Positions 13,472-21,511 of a stretch of DNA of 28,627 bases are shown here, piece by piece; the first letter of the stretch is position 1, and every line of letters begins with the position of its first letter. The translations under genes and the position numbers were made by a program. Source of the DNA: a virus; IMG/VR virus record IMGVR_UViG_3300033149_002650, positions 1 through 28,627 of that record. One strand, given 5' to 3'. Below the pieces are notes generated by a model. That model had not been told where the DNA came from, did no database searches, and worked only from the letters and a program-made list of their open reading frames with translations.

Positions 13472-16400
13472 TTAAACCGCCTTCTGATAAACCCTGCAAA
13501 CTATTACATTACTAGCGCTTTTGTAATTGGTTAAATCTGCTATATTTCCGCTTAAAGTAAAATCAGTGTCTACAGCCGAACTATTGTCGCTGTCTACTGT
13601 TTCCCAAGCAGACGTATCATGATTATATATTTGTAAGTAAACTGTTGAGAAAGACGGCGCGCAGTTTGTCTGTCCCTCCCACTCTAAACTAACAGAATTA
13701 GAAGCTCCCACATAATCCTTAAACTGATGAATTGCATATTCGTCTGTCGCACTCTGGCTCACTCTTACATCATTTTTAGTATCTACATCTAAGTAATCTT
13801 GTTCTGAATAATCATTTTCCAAAGCAAGTATTCCTGTTGGTAAACTGGCATAATCGCCTCTAGTATATGCCTCCCATCCTGGACTTGGTGATGGCGATAT
13901 ACTAGGCGAGATTGAAGGGCTTAGGCTTGGACTTACTGATGGACTAAGCGACGGACTCAGACTCGGACTAAGCGATACTGACGGCGACACCGATGGTGAA
14001 AGACTAGGGCTTAAACTCGGTGAAACTGAGGGCGATAGGGACGGACTCAACGAAGGACTAATTGAAATAGATGGTGAGACTGAAGGACTAACCGAGGGAG
14101 ACAGGGACGGTGAAATACTAGGACTTAAAGACGGACTCAAAGAAACAGACGGGCTGACACTAGGACTGATAGAAGGGCTTAAACTCGGTGAAAGACTTGG
14201 TGAAATCGAAGGAGAGAACGAGACTGACGGGCTAATTGAGGGAGAAAGACTAGGTGATAAACTAGGTGATATAGACGGACTTAAACTGGGCGATAGAGAC
14301 GCCGAAGGTGAAACCGATGGCGAAATACTGGGTGATAGACTTGGACTGAGTGAAGGACTGACACTCGGACTCAAAGAAGGACTCAAAGAAACAGATGGAC
14401 TGACCGATGGCGAAATACTTACACTAGGTGATACAGAAGGTGAAATAGACGGGGAAATACTCGGGCTGATTGATGGGCTAATACTTACTGACGGGCTTAC
14501 CGATGGGCTAATTGAAGGAGATATACTAGGGGACAAACTCGGGCTTATAGATGGTGAGATTGAAGGACTGACTGAAACAGAAGGAGAAACACTCGGTGAA
14601 ATTGAAGGGCTTAAACTAGGTGAAACACTAGGACTTATGCTTGGCGACAGGGACGGACTAATAGATGGGCTTATAGAAGGAGATAAACTCACACTCGGAC
14701 TCACAGAAGGACTAATTGAAGGAGATAAACTTGGTGATAAGCTTGGCGACAAAGAAGGTGAAAGTGACACACTCGGTGATACTGACGGCGAAACTGAAGG
14801 AGACAACGATGGACTTATGGATGGTGATATAGACGGGCTTAGTGAAACAGACGGACTAACACTGGGCGAGATAGATGGACTAATTGATGGACTTAGTGAC
14901 ACTGATGGGCTGACCGAAGGTGAAATACTCGGTGATAAACTTGGACTAATTGAGGGACTCAAACTGGGACTGATTGATACTGATGGCGATACCGAGGGAC
15001 TGATTGACGGTGATAGGCTCGGAGATAAACTAGGACTTAAAGAAGGAGACAACGACACGCTGGGCGAAACCGAAGGGCTGATGCTCGGGCTGATAGACGG
15101 AGAAATTGAAACTGATGGAGAGACACTAGGAGAAATAGACGGACTTAAACTAGGACTTAAACTAGGACTCAAAGAAACTGAAGGACTTACGCTGGGACTG
15201 ATGGAAGGGCTTAAACTCGGCGATATGCTTGGTGAAATTGAAGGCGAAAGTGATACTGACGGACTCACAGACGGAGAAATACTTGGCGATAAAGACGGAC
15301 TCAAAGATGGACTAATACTCGGCGATAAAGATACTGATGGCGAAACGCTAGGAGAAATAGAAGGGCTAATACTAGGACTGATTGAAGGACTAAGAGATGG
15401 CGATATAGATACCGAAGGACTAACTGATGGACTGATTGAAGGAGAAATTGATGGTGAAAGAGATGGACTAATGCTTGGACTTACAGAACCCGCCGTTGTA
15501 TAAGTGCAGTAAATAGCCATCTCGCGGTCTCTACTGGCATCCTCAACAAATGGATCAGGCCAAGTTCCGTAAGTCTGTACGTCTTCTTTGAAATAATCAG
15601 CCGTTCCCGTGTCATACCAGTAACGAATATTTGGCCTACACCAAAAGACCAAATAGTAATCAGTGCTGGCCGATAAAGAACCGCCTGTCAAATCAACAGT
15701 CCATTGCTGTTTTGTGGTGGAATTAATATAAGCCTCATCCGTTCCCCCATCTATTAAGTTATAGCTTAAATCATAAATAGCCGCTTTGACATTTGCATAA
15801 TCACCAGAACCAACAGCATTACTATAAAAACTCATTGAGGATGCCGTTCCAGCCGTCGCTCCCATTGTAAATCTAGATCCCCTAATACGATCGTCACTCC
15901 AATAACCGCTTGAGGCTCCCTCGCTTTCTGTCCCAAAAAGAGGATCAACGCTTACAGGATAAACTGCTTTGTTTAACCAGTCTTGGTCGATTGTGATTGT
16001 TAAAGTATCACGAGCCTTATCTATTTTTAATTCTCCCCAAATTTCTTTTCCAGCCGCGTCTTTTATTTTTGGCCTATAAATATGAAACGCCTTGCCTGTT
16101 TTATAATTTTTGCCGCCCACTTGAGAATAATCGTTCTTCTTGGTCGCATGATAAACAGCGTAAGACCCGATTACATTTTCAGGCCGATGACAACCTTCAT
16201 CTTTTTCTTCTTGGGTTAATTCAGGTTGATAAAGAAATCTTAATCCCTTGGTTTCTATTGAAAATTCAAGGATATTAGAAGCGGGCTTTTCTTTAAGGAT
16301 GACTTCAAATTCATAATTCTTGCCATCCTCATAGAAGTAAACCTCTTTCTTGCTACCAATCAGCTTTATCTTTTCGCCTTCAGTAGTTAAAGTTTTTGGC

Positions 16401-16615
16401 TCGTCGTCAATTAACCTAAACGAAGCATTAACTTCATTCGACCACCTGGATAATTTAAACTGAGGCCTGAAAACCGACAAGTCTTTGTCGTCTCCCAAGA
16501 CAATATCAATTCTATCTTCCCAATTTTCCTTTACACACTTTAAAATAGCCTTTTTTCCAAGGTCTAAGTTGTATCCTTTATCCATCAGTGTTTTTGGTAA
16601 TTCTGTTATTTCCAT
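13472..16615 (-). CDS. Giant virion protein with 536-residue SPS array
   Basis: 1047 residues. Residues 1-228 form a mixed domain whose second half (GCHRPENVIGSYAVYH, then TGKAFHIYRPKIKDAAGKEIWGEL and KAVYPVSVDPLFG) is a module I recognise from tail-type proteins of uncultured phages. Residues about 229-374 are a beta-sandwich (GSRFTMGATAGTASSMSF, STDYYLVFWCRP). Residues 377-912 are an uninterrupted Ser-Pro-Ser-(I/L/V) array. Residues 913-1047 form a final beta-sandwich (VSLEWEGQTNCAPSF to VIVCRVYQKAV). It looks like a long stalk joining two globular ends. It follows the glycosyltransferase cassette directly, 0 bases from the GT stop, and the Ser-rich array is a natural O-glycan acceptor. The role as fibre or spike is inferred. 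Confidence 0.8.
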   Translation of the reverse strand: MEITELPKTLMDKGYNLDLGKKAILKCVKENWEDRIDIVLGDDKDLSVFRPQFKLSRWSNEVNASFRLIDDEPKTLTTEGEKIKLIGSKKEVYFYEDGKNYEFEVILKEKPASNILEFSIETKGLRFLYQPELTQEEKDEGCHRPENVIGSYAVYHATKKNDYSQVGGKNYKTGKAFHIYRPKIKDAAGKEIWGELKIDKARDTLTITIDQDWLNKAVYPVSVDPLFGTESEGASSGYWSDDRIRGSRFTMGATAGTASSMSFYSNAVGSGDYANVKAAIYDLSYNLIDGGTDEAYINSTTKQQWTVDLTGGSLSASTDYYLVFWCRPNIRYWYDTGTADYFKEDVQTYGTWPDPFVEDASRDREMAIYCTYTTAGSVSPSISPSLSPSISPSISPSVSPSVSISPSLSPSISPSISPSISPSVSPSVSLSPSISPSLSPSLSPSISPSVSPSVSLSPSISPSISPSLSPSISPSVSPSVSLSPSLSPSLSPSISPSVSPSVSISPSISPSISPSVSPSVSLSPSLSPSLSPSLSPSISPSVSPSVSISPSLSPSISPSLSPSISPSVSPSVSLSPSISPSISPSVSPSVSLSPSISPSISPSLSPSVSPSVSPSVSLSPSLSPSLSPSLSPSISPSVSPSVSLSPSISPSISPSLSPSISPSVSPSLSPSISPSVSPSVSVSPSISPSISPSLSPSISPSISPSVSPSVSISPSISPSISPSISPSVSPSVSISPSVSPSVSLSPSLSPSVSPSLSPSLSPSISPSVSPSASLSPSLSPSISPSLSPSLSPSISPSVSFSPSISPSLSPSLSPSISPSVSPSVSLSPSLSPSISPSLSPSVSPSVSPSISISPSLSPSLSPSVSPSLSPSLSPSVSPSVSLSPSLSPSLSPSVSPSLSPSISPSISPSPSPGWEAYTRGDYASLPTGILALENDYSEQDYLDVDTKNDVRVSQSATDEYAIHQFKDYVGASNSVSLEWEGQTNCAPSFSTVYLQIYNHDTSAWETVDSDNSSAVDTDFTLSGNIADLTNYKSASNVIVCRVYQKAV
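13880..15487 (-). repeat. Ser-Pro-Ser-X coding repeat array (1.6 kb)
   Basis: 536 codons of Ser-Pro-Ser-(Ile/Leu/Val), residues 377-912 of the giant protein. A higher-order rhythm is set by the slip motif PSVS(L/I)SPS, which recurs roughly every 20-30 residues and shifts the tetrapeptide phase. TCN and AGY serine codons are intermixed and all Pro third positions vary, so direct DNA repeats stay short. Rare Ala or Phe replace the aliphatic position (PSASLSPS, PSVSFSPS). Confidence 0.92.
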
Positions 16616-17587
16616 CTATCTCTCTTTTCTTTTTAACTCTTTAAGGTCTTTATCTGACCATCCTGGAACTGGCCAGAACTTCTCAACTAACCAGCTAACA
16701 GGATATTTTTGATTGACCAGTCTGCCACCCATTATTTGTCTCCAAACGTTCTCCTTTGTTTTAAGCTGTTCTCTACCAGAAACAGGCCATGGGAATTTGA
16801 GATTTTGATTAGTTCTAAATAAATGCGCGTACCATGTATTGTGATTAACCAATACCCTCCCGCCTGAAAGCCACATTTTACAGCTTACTTCTATCCCTTG
16901 ATGTCCCCAACTCCCAAGAGTTTCATCGCAAAGATTTAATTTTAAATATTTCTTTCTAGTTACCATAAAACACGACCCCTGAATACTCATGGTTTCGGTT
17001 AATCCTTTTTCTTTCTTATTTTTAATATACTGGGGTCTATGTTTCCAATCTTCAAAATAACAAAAAGTCGGCACGGCATTAAAACAATAAGATGTGCTTT
17101 GGGGATTATGTTTACCAATCCACACCAGTTTCTTCCTTATATATCTTGAGTCATTACAGCCAGGACACCTCATTCCCTTTTTCCCATTGGCTTGATATAC
17201 TTTATAACCACATCTATAGCACTTCCAGTCAAACGCCCACAAATTTCTCATAATCGGGAGCATAACCACGTTGTCCCCTGTTTTCTTAAACGCTTCCAGC
17301 ATTTTTACATCAAATCCCTCATCAAAAGCGCAATGAGCATCCAGCTTCATCACATACTTGCCCTGCGCCAATGAGACACAACGGTTAGTTATCGCCCGCT
17401 GGCCAATAGACTCAGGATAGTAAATGATATTTACGTCAGGATTTTGAACTAATGGCGGGTCTGCCCATTGACCATCCAGCCCAACAATAACTTCAGTATC
17501 AGCCCGTTTGTTTTTAAGAATATCTTCAACAGTATTCTTTAAAAATTCTTCTTGTCTCGCTGGTATTAGTATTGATAAATCTTTCAT
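16616..17587 (-). CDS. GalNAc-transferase-like GT2 with inserted zinc ribbon
   Basis: 323 residues. The GT-A entry is LSILIPARQEEFLKNTVEDIL, with VIVGLDGQW at 33-41. KLDAHCAFDEGF (81-92) gives the DxH metal motif (83-85), the form used by polypeptide GalNAc-transferases. MSIQGSCFMVTRKKYL (200-215), GSWGHQGIEVSCKMWLSGG (225-243) and TWYAHLFR (251-258) match the acceptor and gate region of the same superfamily, including the final metal-type His. Between them, residues 123-144 carry CxxC-x14-CxxC, a zinc ribbon rarely seen in GT2 enzymes. The ATG overlaps the upstream stop (ATGA) and its stop abuts the giant SPS protein. It is cytoplasmic, with no signal peptide. Sugar and acceptor are unknown; O-glycosylation of the SPS array is a hypothesis. 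Confidence 0.82.
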   Translation of the reverse strand: MKDLSILIPARQEEFLKNTVEDILKNKRADTEVIVGLDGQWADPPLVQNPDVNIIYYPESIGQRAITNRCVSLAQGKYVMKLDAHCAFDEGFDVKMLEAFKKTGDNVVMLPIMRNLWAFDWKCYRCGYKVYQANGKKGMRCPGCNDSRYIRKKLVWIGKHNPQSTSYCFNAVPTFCYFEDWKHRPQYIKNKKEKGLTETMSIQGSCFMVTRKKYLKLNLCDETLGSWGHQGIEVSCKMWLSGGRVLVNHNTWYAHLFRTNQNLKFPWPVSGREQLKTKENVWRQIMGGRLVNQKYPVSWLVEKFWPVPGWSDKDLKELKRKER

Positions 17588-17892
17588 AGCTTTTCCCTTT
17601 TTAATAGTGTTGTTGATGTTGATATCGCAGCAGGTGAACCAAATGTTCCTGGTGGAATTTTGTTCCTTTTACATTTCACATTAGTACAATAAAAAGCTGT
17701 AACATAATTACACATCACACAATCTAATTTACTTCCACATAAATCACATGGCTCTTTGAGTTTCCCTTCAACATATTTCTCAAAATCTCTTCGTGCCTTT
17801 TTCCACTTCTTATTCATATCGCCACCACAAACAACACATTTACCATCTACCGAACTAGTTGGTTTTTTACATTTACAATGTTTCATTCTCAT
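17584..17892 (-). CDS. Cysteine-rich zinc-ribbon protein
   Basis: 102 residues with ten Cys: CKC near 6-8 with CVVC 19-22, CDLC 49-52 with CVMC 58-61, and C69/C74 (YCTNVKC). Two or three zinc sites are likely. A basic helix (KKWKKARRDFEKYVEGKL) separates the first two. The C-terminal 25 residues are Ser/Thr-rich and low complexity (PAAISTSTTLL). ATGA overlaps join it to the genes on both sides within the glycosylation cassette. Zinc ribbons can bind RNA, DNA or protein. It might assist the adjacent glycosyltransferase, which also holds a zinc ribbon, but no function is shown. Confidence 0.72.
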   Translation of the reverse strand: MRMKHCKCKKPTSSVDGKCVVCGGDMNKKWKKARRDFEKYVEGKLKEPCDLCGSKLDCVMCNYVTAFYCTNVKCKRNKIPPGTFGSPAAISTSTTLLKREKL

Positions 17893-18632
17893 AAGTTAAA
17901 TATCTCCTCCATTGTTCCCCAATAGGGCAATTTATATCTTCTTTTTGTCCCCCGCCTATTTTTAGTTAAATTATTACTGTGTCTAATATCTACATTTGGA
18001 ATAGTAGTTCTCCAATTCTTTCCCTTATATTTAGATAAATATTGTTTTAATTTCTCTCTTACATGAGCAATGCTTTTACCTCTAGCCAATCTCATCGCAT
18101 GGTCATAGTCCATCGCTCCTGCCTCGCCTATTCTTCCCGATGGATACCTTTTAAACCAAGCAGGATCGCTCATCATATCTATCCTATCTTGGGTAGCTTG
18201 GATCATTATTTTAGTACCACAGATAAGCTGAGAATTAACCTTCCGTTTCTTAAAAAATGAAAACATACCATTGTATTGAGGATTGTCTTTACTGTAATAC
18301 TGCAACATATAAACATTTTCGTTATACCAGAATGTTTCTTTATCTGGGGGAACAAAAGTAAAATGTTCTTTGGTATAAAGACAGTCATGTTCCGCTATTG
18401 CGATAAAATCAGTTTTCACTATTTTTAAGGCTTCCATCATTTGTTTATTTATTGTCAAACTATTTCTCTCCATTTTTCCGACGCAGATATTATGTCCAAA
18501 ATCAATAGGTTTCTGAGACACAGATATTAATGGAAGGTCGCCAATAGATTTAAGAATATTTTTTTGGCACATCAAAAATATATCTCTGTCTAATACATTG
18601 TCTGTGATATATATAACAGTTTTATTTTTCAT
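17889..18632 (-). CDS. Glycosyltransferase-like protein (EHDCLY family, copy 1)
   Basis: 247 residues. DLPLISVSQKPIDFGHNICVG (32-52) and TDFIAIAEHDCLYTKEHFTFVPP (74-96) contain the likely nucleotide-sugar and metal motif EHD (81-83), a DxD variant. The end carries KLPYWGTMEEIF. The gene at 19277-19933 shares all these blocks (SVSQKP, NICVG, ExDCLY, PYWG), so the two are paralogues. A DYDHAMRLARG segment near residue 175 is likely on the acceptor side. There is no signal peptide. It overlaps the zinc-ribbon gene by four bases and follows the methyltransferase by three. GT-A fold is inferred from motif order; donor and acceptor are unknown. Confidence 0.72.
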   Translation of the reverse strand: MKNKTVIYITDNVLDRDIFLMCQKNILKSIGDLPLISVSQKPIDFGHNICVGKMERNSLTINKQMMEALKIVKTDFIAIAEHDCLYTKEHFTFVPPDKETFWYNENVYMLQYYSKDNPQYNGMFSFFKKRKVNSQLICGTKIMIQATQDRIDMMSDPAWFKRYPSGRIGEAGAMDYDHAMRLARGKSIAHVREKLKQYLSKYKGKNWRTTIPNVDIRHSNNLTKNRRGTKRRYKLPYWGTMEEIFNL

Positions 18633-18635
18633 ATA

Positions 18636-19247
18636 TTAACGGATAAAAAACCAGCTCAGTGCATGATCTTTTTGCATCTTTCCATTTGTTTCTCCTAAAA
18701 TATACCAATTCTTTATTCTCAAAGCCTTCATAAATGCATCTACAACAGGACCAACATGATTAATATTATTGCGGATAGATAAAATAGGGGTAAAATAATC
18801 GTGTCCCGCAACTATTCCTCCTTTTCTAACCTTCCATGTCCAATCGTAAATATCTTCCGCAACATGCTTAAAATTATGATCCCCATCAATGTATACAAAG
18901 TCCAAACTCCTATCTTTGAAATAATGAACAGCATCCATTGACGTTTTTCTAATAATCGTGCAATCATTATAGGGAGCTAATGCTCTTTGCGTATGCTTAT
19001 AAAGAAATTCTTGTCTTTCTTGATTTTTTGCTCCCCTTCCAGTACTAGCGTAAGAATGCCACGGATCGATCGCATACATCTTCAGCCCCGCCTTACAAAA
19101 CTTCTCTGTAAACGCCCCCTTATAAACACCAATTTCTGCCCCGACCGTATAACCCATTTGCTTAAAAAACTCTGGCAGTTCGTCCCTTGAACAATCAGGT
19201 ATTTCAAATGGGCTTCCTTTTTGTTTAATTCCTTCAATTATTTTCAC
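18636..19247 (-). CDS. Class I SAM-dependent methyltransferase
   Basis: 203 residues with the full Rossmann set: GAEIGVYKGAFTEKF (36-50, SAM glycine motif), MYAIDPWHSY (57-66, acidic residue binding the ribose), DFVYIDGDHNFKHVAEDI (116-133, motif of the Methyltransf_24/TylF-like group) and GGIVAGHDY (143-151). Length fits that group, whose members often methylate sugars or small hydroxyl groups. The start is GTG at 19247 with AAAGGAG five bases upstream. Placed among glycosyltransferases, it probably methylates a sugar or a sugar precursor used by them. Nucleic acid methylation is less likely, since no target-recognition domain or NPPY-type motif is seen. Confidence 0.85.
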   Translation of the reverse strand: MKIIEGIKQKGSPFEIPDCSRDELPEFFKQMGYTVGAEIGVYKGAFTEKFCKAGLKMYAIDPWHSYASTGRGAKNQERQEFLYKHTQRALAPYNDCTIIRKTSMDAVHYFKDRSLDFVYIDGDHNFKHVAEDIYDWTWKVRKGGIVAGHDYFTPILSIRNNINHVGPVVDAFMKALRIKNWYILGETNGKMQKDHALSWFFIR

Positions 19248-19276
19248 AAATACTCCTTTCTATTGGCATAATTATT

Positions 19277-19933
19277 TTATTTAATATATTTAATCCGCAA
19301 TAAGTCTGCTCGTCCCCAGTATGGGATTTCTGACCTGTCTATTCTGTCAGAATGAGTATATGTCCTCATTGATTGGCTTGTCTTAATCTGAACAACAGGA
19401 TTTTTGGTTTCCCAATACTCTATTTTATTAAACACATCAACCTTGCGATGCCGCTCCCGGGGGAAGTTTTTTTCTTCTACGCTCCATTTTGGCGCCCCCT
19501 CAAATAAATAATTCAACCTATCCAAATAATATTTTCTGCCGATAACTTGAGCATGGGTTGCTCCTTCTTCTTTTTTCCAAAAGATGGGTCTTTTATGCGC
19601 CATTACATACAGGTTGGAATTGCGATAACAGATATCATCTCTTTCGGGAATAAACTTGAAATAATCTGGCGGGTATAGACAATCTGCTTCTGCTGATATA
19701 ACAAACTTGGTCTTGGCTTGGTTTAATCCTATCTGGACTTGACGAAACATATTAAATCCTGACGCTCCGACATCTCCTACGCAGATATTCTTTCCCAATC
19801 TCATTGGCTTTTGCGACACGCTGATAATGGGTAAATCCCCGCCAACTTTTAATAAATTGTCAATAATCCGTTTTTCAAAATCAGGTTTTTCTTTATTGGA
19901 TGTATAGTATAAAATTGTGGCTAAACTTTTCAT
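19277..19933 (-). CDS. Glycosyltransferase-like protein (EADCLY family, copy 2)
   Basis: 218 residues, paralogue of the protein at 17889-18632. Shared blocks are DLPIISVSQKPMRLGKNICVG (33-53), FVISAEADCLYPPDYFKFIPE (77-97, EAD 82-84 as the DxD-like motif) and the C-terminal EIPYWGRADLL. The middle diverges (HKRPIFWKKEEGATHAQVIG, KYYLDRLNYLFEG), suggesting a different acceptor. No membrane segment or signal peptide is present. It starts at ATG 19933, two bases after the upstream stop. Two retained, diverged copies suggest sequential addition of two different sugars or acceptors, which is inferred. Confidence 0.72.
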   Translation of the reverse strand: MKSLATILYYTSNKEKPDFEKRIIDNLLKVGGDLPIISVSQKPMRLGKNICVGDVGASGFNMFRQVQIGLNQAKTKFVISAEADCLYPPDYFKFIPERDDICYRNSNLYVMAHKRPIFWKKEEGATHAQVIGRKYYLDRLNYLFEGAPKWSVEEKNFPRERHRKVDVFNKIEYWETKNPVVQIKTSQSMRTYTHSDRIDRSEIPYWGRADLLRIKYIK

Positions 19934-19935
19934 TT

Positions 19936-20730
19936 TTATAATGCTATAAAATCTTTATTTTTAAATCTTCCCTTTTTAGTTCCTGTAATTCCATAAGAAC
20001 GAAACAGTTTAATCAATCTTTCTGACATTAAAGGAATACCTAATTTATTTTTACCATACATAAAGATATTTAAAGGGATATCTGGCATGGCGCTATCCTT
20101 ATAGTAAGGGAAAAAATGAACAACCTTCAGGGGTTTGGTAGCAAGATTATAATTATGCTCAACGTTCCTCATTCCAATTTGATAGGTTATATTTAACTCT
20201 TTGATTCTACTGTTAATATTATCTTTGTTCTCTTTGGTTAATTTTACTAAGGCTCTCTCGTCTTCATTTTGAATTTCATAAATTGTATCCACTATCGCTT
20301 TAAAAATATCTTTTGCCGATAGTTTGAAAAAATAACTACCTAGACACCATTTTTTAGACCAACCATAAGTTGTAAATCCTGCATCGTAATTATCAAGCTC
20401 TAATTCTGAATCTTTTATAGGATAATTTTGATAAGCCTCAAGGTCATGAGACCAATATATTTCATCTTCCTTTAATAAATCTTTCTCCAATAAATATGAC
20501 ACCACAGTAGTTTTTGTTGAACACGCCCTATTTTTAACCGTGCAAAATCCTTCATCGCCAATAACAATAGATTTAATTCCATTATATTGATAATCAAAAT
20601 TAGTCATTACTATTATATCTTCTTTCTTCCATCCTAAATCATAGCTATTATCAATCTGAAATCTCATTAAATTTTCATACGAATCAAGAAAACGTTTCTC
20701 TGGAGTTACAAATGTTAATAAATTCTTCAT
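19936..20730 (-). CDS. Glycan-modification protein, GT-A-like, unassigned
   Basis: 264 residues from ATG 20730, chosen because it gives a four-base ATGA overlap; a TTG three codons earlier (20739) is weaker. The N-terminus MKNLLTFVTPEKRFLDSYENL and the IIVMTNFDYQYNGIKSIVIG strand-turn suggest a nucleotide-sugar fold. CSTKTTVVSYLLEKDLLKEDEIYWSHDLEAYQ carries a possible SHD metal motif (94-96). AGFTTYGWSKKWCLGSYFFKLS resembles the acceptor side of GT-A enzymes. I do not recognise the family. Its place between two glycosyltransferases makes a role in the same glycan most likely. Confidence 0.6.
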   Translation of the reverse strand: MKNLLTFVTPEKRFLDSYENLMRFQIDNSYDLGWKKEDIIVMTNFDYQYNGIKSIVIGDEGFCTVKNRACSTKTTVVSYLLEKDLLKEDEIYWSHDLEAYQNYPIKDSELELDNYDAGFTTYGWSKKWCLGSYFFKLSAKDIFKAIVDTIYEIQNEDERALVKLTKENKDNINSRIKELNITYQIGMRNVEHNYNLATKPLKVVHFFPYYKDSAMPDIPLNIFMYGKNKLGIPLMSERLIKLFRSYGITGTKKGRFKNKDFIAL

Positions 20731-21509
20731 ATTCCCCAACGTTTTTTAATTTCTTTCTCGTAATAATCCCGCCAAACCTTCAAAGCATACAATCCGCTTT
20801 CTCTTCTTAATGACGGGTTTTCTTTAGTCCCTTCATGCCTGCCCTGCGTAAAACTTCTGTGCTTGTGAGCATACCAAGTCTTCTTATTTAATATCAATCG
20901 GCCGCCCCTTTTCCAATATTTAAATACCATTTCATGCGAGTCCTGATACATTTGCCCATAACCTTCAGTTTGCAATTCGCCGACAATATCCACAAAACAT
21001 TTTTTCCTTGTTACCCACATTGATCCCTGCATGGCCATTGTTTCCACCAAGTCCCTATTTTTATACTTTTCATCCCTTGAACGCCACCTTTGTCCAGAAA
21101 ATTTCCTGCCATCCTGAATGACTAATTTCTGAGTTAAAACCGGCTCTATATTCATCACTTCCCATTTAATAGGGTCAAGAAAATACTGGGGGGCTGTGAC
21201 GATCCATTTGCGCGGACAATTTTCTGTTAATATCCTGTCATAGCCCTCGCCAAACATACAATGCTGGTCTGTCCGCATTATATACTTGCCCCTAGAAACA
21301 GCTACGCCGGCATTAATAGCCCCTCTCATGCCGCGGTTCTTGCCTAAATGGACTATTTTTATTCTTCTGTCTTCTTTAATTTGAGTAACAGGCCAATAAC
21401 CATCTAATACGGGGATAACCTCAATCTCGCCTCTGGCATTTTTAAGAAGGGAATCTATTGTTTTATGAAGTAATGGATCCCTATAGCTTGGGATGATAAC
21501 TGAAAGCAT
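20727..21509 (-). CDS. GalNAc-transferase-like GT2 glycosyltransferase
   Basis: 260 residues. MLSVIIPSYRDPLLHKTIDSLL is a typical GT2 start, VIPVLDGYW (31-39) the first donor motif, and GKYIMRTDQHCMFGEGYD (74-91) holds DxH (81-83). TMAMQGSMWVTRKKCF (157-172), GYGQMYQDSHEMVFKYWKRGG (183-203) and TWYAHKHR (211-218) follow in the same order as in the enzyme at 16616-17587, so the two are paralogues; this one lacks the zinc ribbon. ATG 21509 has GGAGG six or so bases upstream. It opens the cassette right after a structural gene. A cytoplasmic transferase acting on a phage protein or nucleotide-linked sugar is likely. Confidence 0.82.
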   Translation of the reverse strand: MLSVIIPSYRDPLLHKTIDSLLKNARGEIEVIPVLDGYWPVTQIKEDRRIKIVHLGKNRGMRGAINAGVAVSRGKYIMRTDQHCMFGEGYDRILTENCPRKWIVTAPQYFLDPIKWEVMNIEPVLTQKLVIQDGRKFSGQRWRSRDEKYKNRDLVETMAMQGSMWVTRKKCFVDIVGELQTEGYGQMYQDSHEMVFKYWKRGGRLILNKKTWYAHKHRSFTQGRHEGTKENPSLRRESGLYALKVWRDYYEKEIKKRWGI

Positions 21510-21511
21510 CT

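Noticed and set aside
13470-13499. TTG start at 13499 for the DNRLRE-SPS gene
   Set aside because: It would overlap the preceding gene and has no ribosome site; ATG 13469 with AAGGCGG fits better.
13880-15487. CRISPR-like repeat array
   Set aside because: There are no identical spaced repeats; units are contiguous codons in a long open frame with varying synonymous bases.
14637-15503. A 288-codon open frame on the plus strand rich in Gly, Asp, Leu and Thr
   Set aside because: It is the exact antisense of the SPS array; the Ser/Pro codon pattern forces a stop-free complement. It has no ribosome site, and the real gene continues on both sides.
20731-20739. TTG start at 20739 for the GT-A-like gene
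   Set aside because: ATG 20730 gives a four-base ATGA overlap like its neighbours and a commoner start codon.
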